Positions 63,975-64,000 of a DNA stretch of 64,000 nt are shown piece after piece. The DNA is taken from the NCBI RefSeq assembly GCF_902833905.1, contig NZ_CADFGP010000037.1:1-64000 (forward strand). Direction: 5' to 3'. The stretch's first letter is position 1; every line of letters begins with the position of its first letter. The position numbers were made by a program, and so were the translations under genes. The notes under the pieces were generated by a model. That model was not told where the DNA came from. It searched no databases and saw only the letters and a program-made list of their open reading frames with translations. The stretch is from Paraburkholderia tuberum STM678 (GTDB lineage: Bacteria; Pseudomonadota; Gammaproteobacteria; Burkholderiales; Burkholderiaceae).

Positions 63975-64000
63975 ATTTTTCAGCATTATATTGAATATAG

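Overview
The window looks like accessory DNA of a high-GC betaproteobacterium of the Burkholderia / Paraburkholderia / Caballeronia group. The basis is base and codon composition, a DUF3701-type tyrosine recombinase and a KfrA-like protein of the sort carried on islands and megaplasmids of that group, and many LysR-regulated catabolic cassettes with periplasmic-binding ABC importers. No rRNA, tRNA, ribosomal or other core housekeeping gene was seen, so a secondary chromosome, megaplasmid or large island is likely. Genus-level assignment is inference.

Region 1 (about 0.2-5.6 kb) is a decayed metal-handling patch: a frameshifted ArsR/SmtB-type sensor, a DUF2182 stub, an intact DUF1326 protein, a CopD tail, a shredded cation-diffusion-facilitator remnant and an SCO-family copper chaperone, followed by broken IS110 and IS5 elements. 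Region 2 (5.6-11 kb) is an integrase island: a dead DUF3701 recombinase, an intact DUF1016/YhcG PD-(D/E)XK nuclease with a striking palindrome, a conserved hypothetical pair, a frameshifted KfrA-like protein, and a second tyrosine recombinase whose HxxR histidine position reads Leu. Region 3 (11.6-16 kb) has phoX behind a clear triple Pho box, then IS6 and IS30 relics and half of a metallo-beta-lactamase-fold gene.

Region 4 (15.1-27 kb) carries a LysR regulator, a truncated winged-helix/ATPase regulator, an orphan nucleoside-handling set (BMP-type binding protein, deaminase, NUP purine nucleoside permease) and a six-gene minus-strand operon: opine/amino-acid-type ABC importer, a histidine-ammonia-lyase-fold enzyme that LACKS the Ala-Ser-Gly (MIO) triad, and a HutC-type repressor cut short by an IS6 remnant. 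A perfect 16-bp palindrome matching the GntR/HutC consensus lies in front of this operon. I interpret the lyase as a probable ergothionase and the operon as ergothioneine (or similar betaine) uptake and cleavage. Region 5 (27-33.5 kb) is a mosaic of relics (LysR tails, IS110 piece, truncated M48 protease, ABC-2 permease, MCP and DUF1348 scraps) around intact lemA, a MscS channel, an AlpA regulator and an orphan type VI secretion cassette: Hcp, a DUF2778 (Tlde1-like) effector and two tandem paralogous small membrane proteins, the likely immunity pair.

Region 6 (33.5-44 kb): SDR / LysR pair, an MBL-fold protein with a degenerate ferredoxin-like N-terminus, then LysR / DUF1445 (D-glutamate-cyclase-like) / MFS / fused HyuA-HyuB (5-oxoprolinase-like), which reads as a pyroglutamate- or hydantoin-type acid utilisation unit. 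Region 7 (44-64 kb) holds two minus-strand import-and-oxidation operons. One is a dipeptide-type ABC importer. The other joins an XRE-cupin regulator, aldehyde dehydrogenase, HAD hydrolase, PuuB-like FAD oxidase, HisJ-type ABC importer and an HcnABC/opine-oxidase-like flavoprotein trio. Each operon ends in a very short AraC protein and these two proteins are close paralogs. A GNAT, a class III aminotransferase and an Lrp regulator sit on the plus strand between them. The genes look like import plus oxidative deamination of an amine, opine or D-imino acid; the substrate cannot be read from sequence.

About one gene in four is a remnant. Some single-base frameshifts (for example in arsR, the recombinase and kfrA) could be sequencing errors, but the deletions and insertion-sequence junctions cannot.
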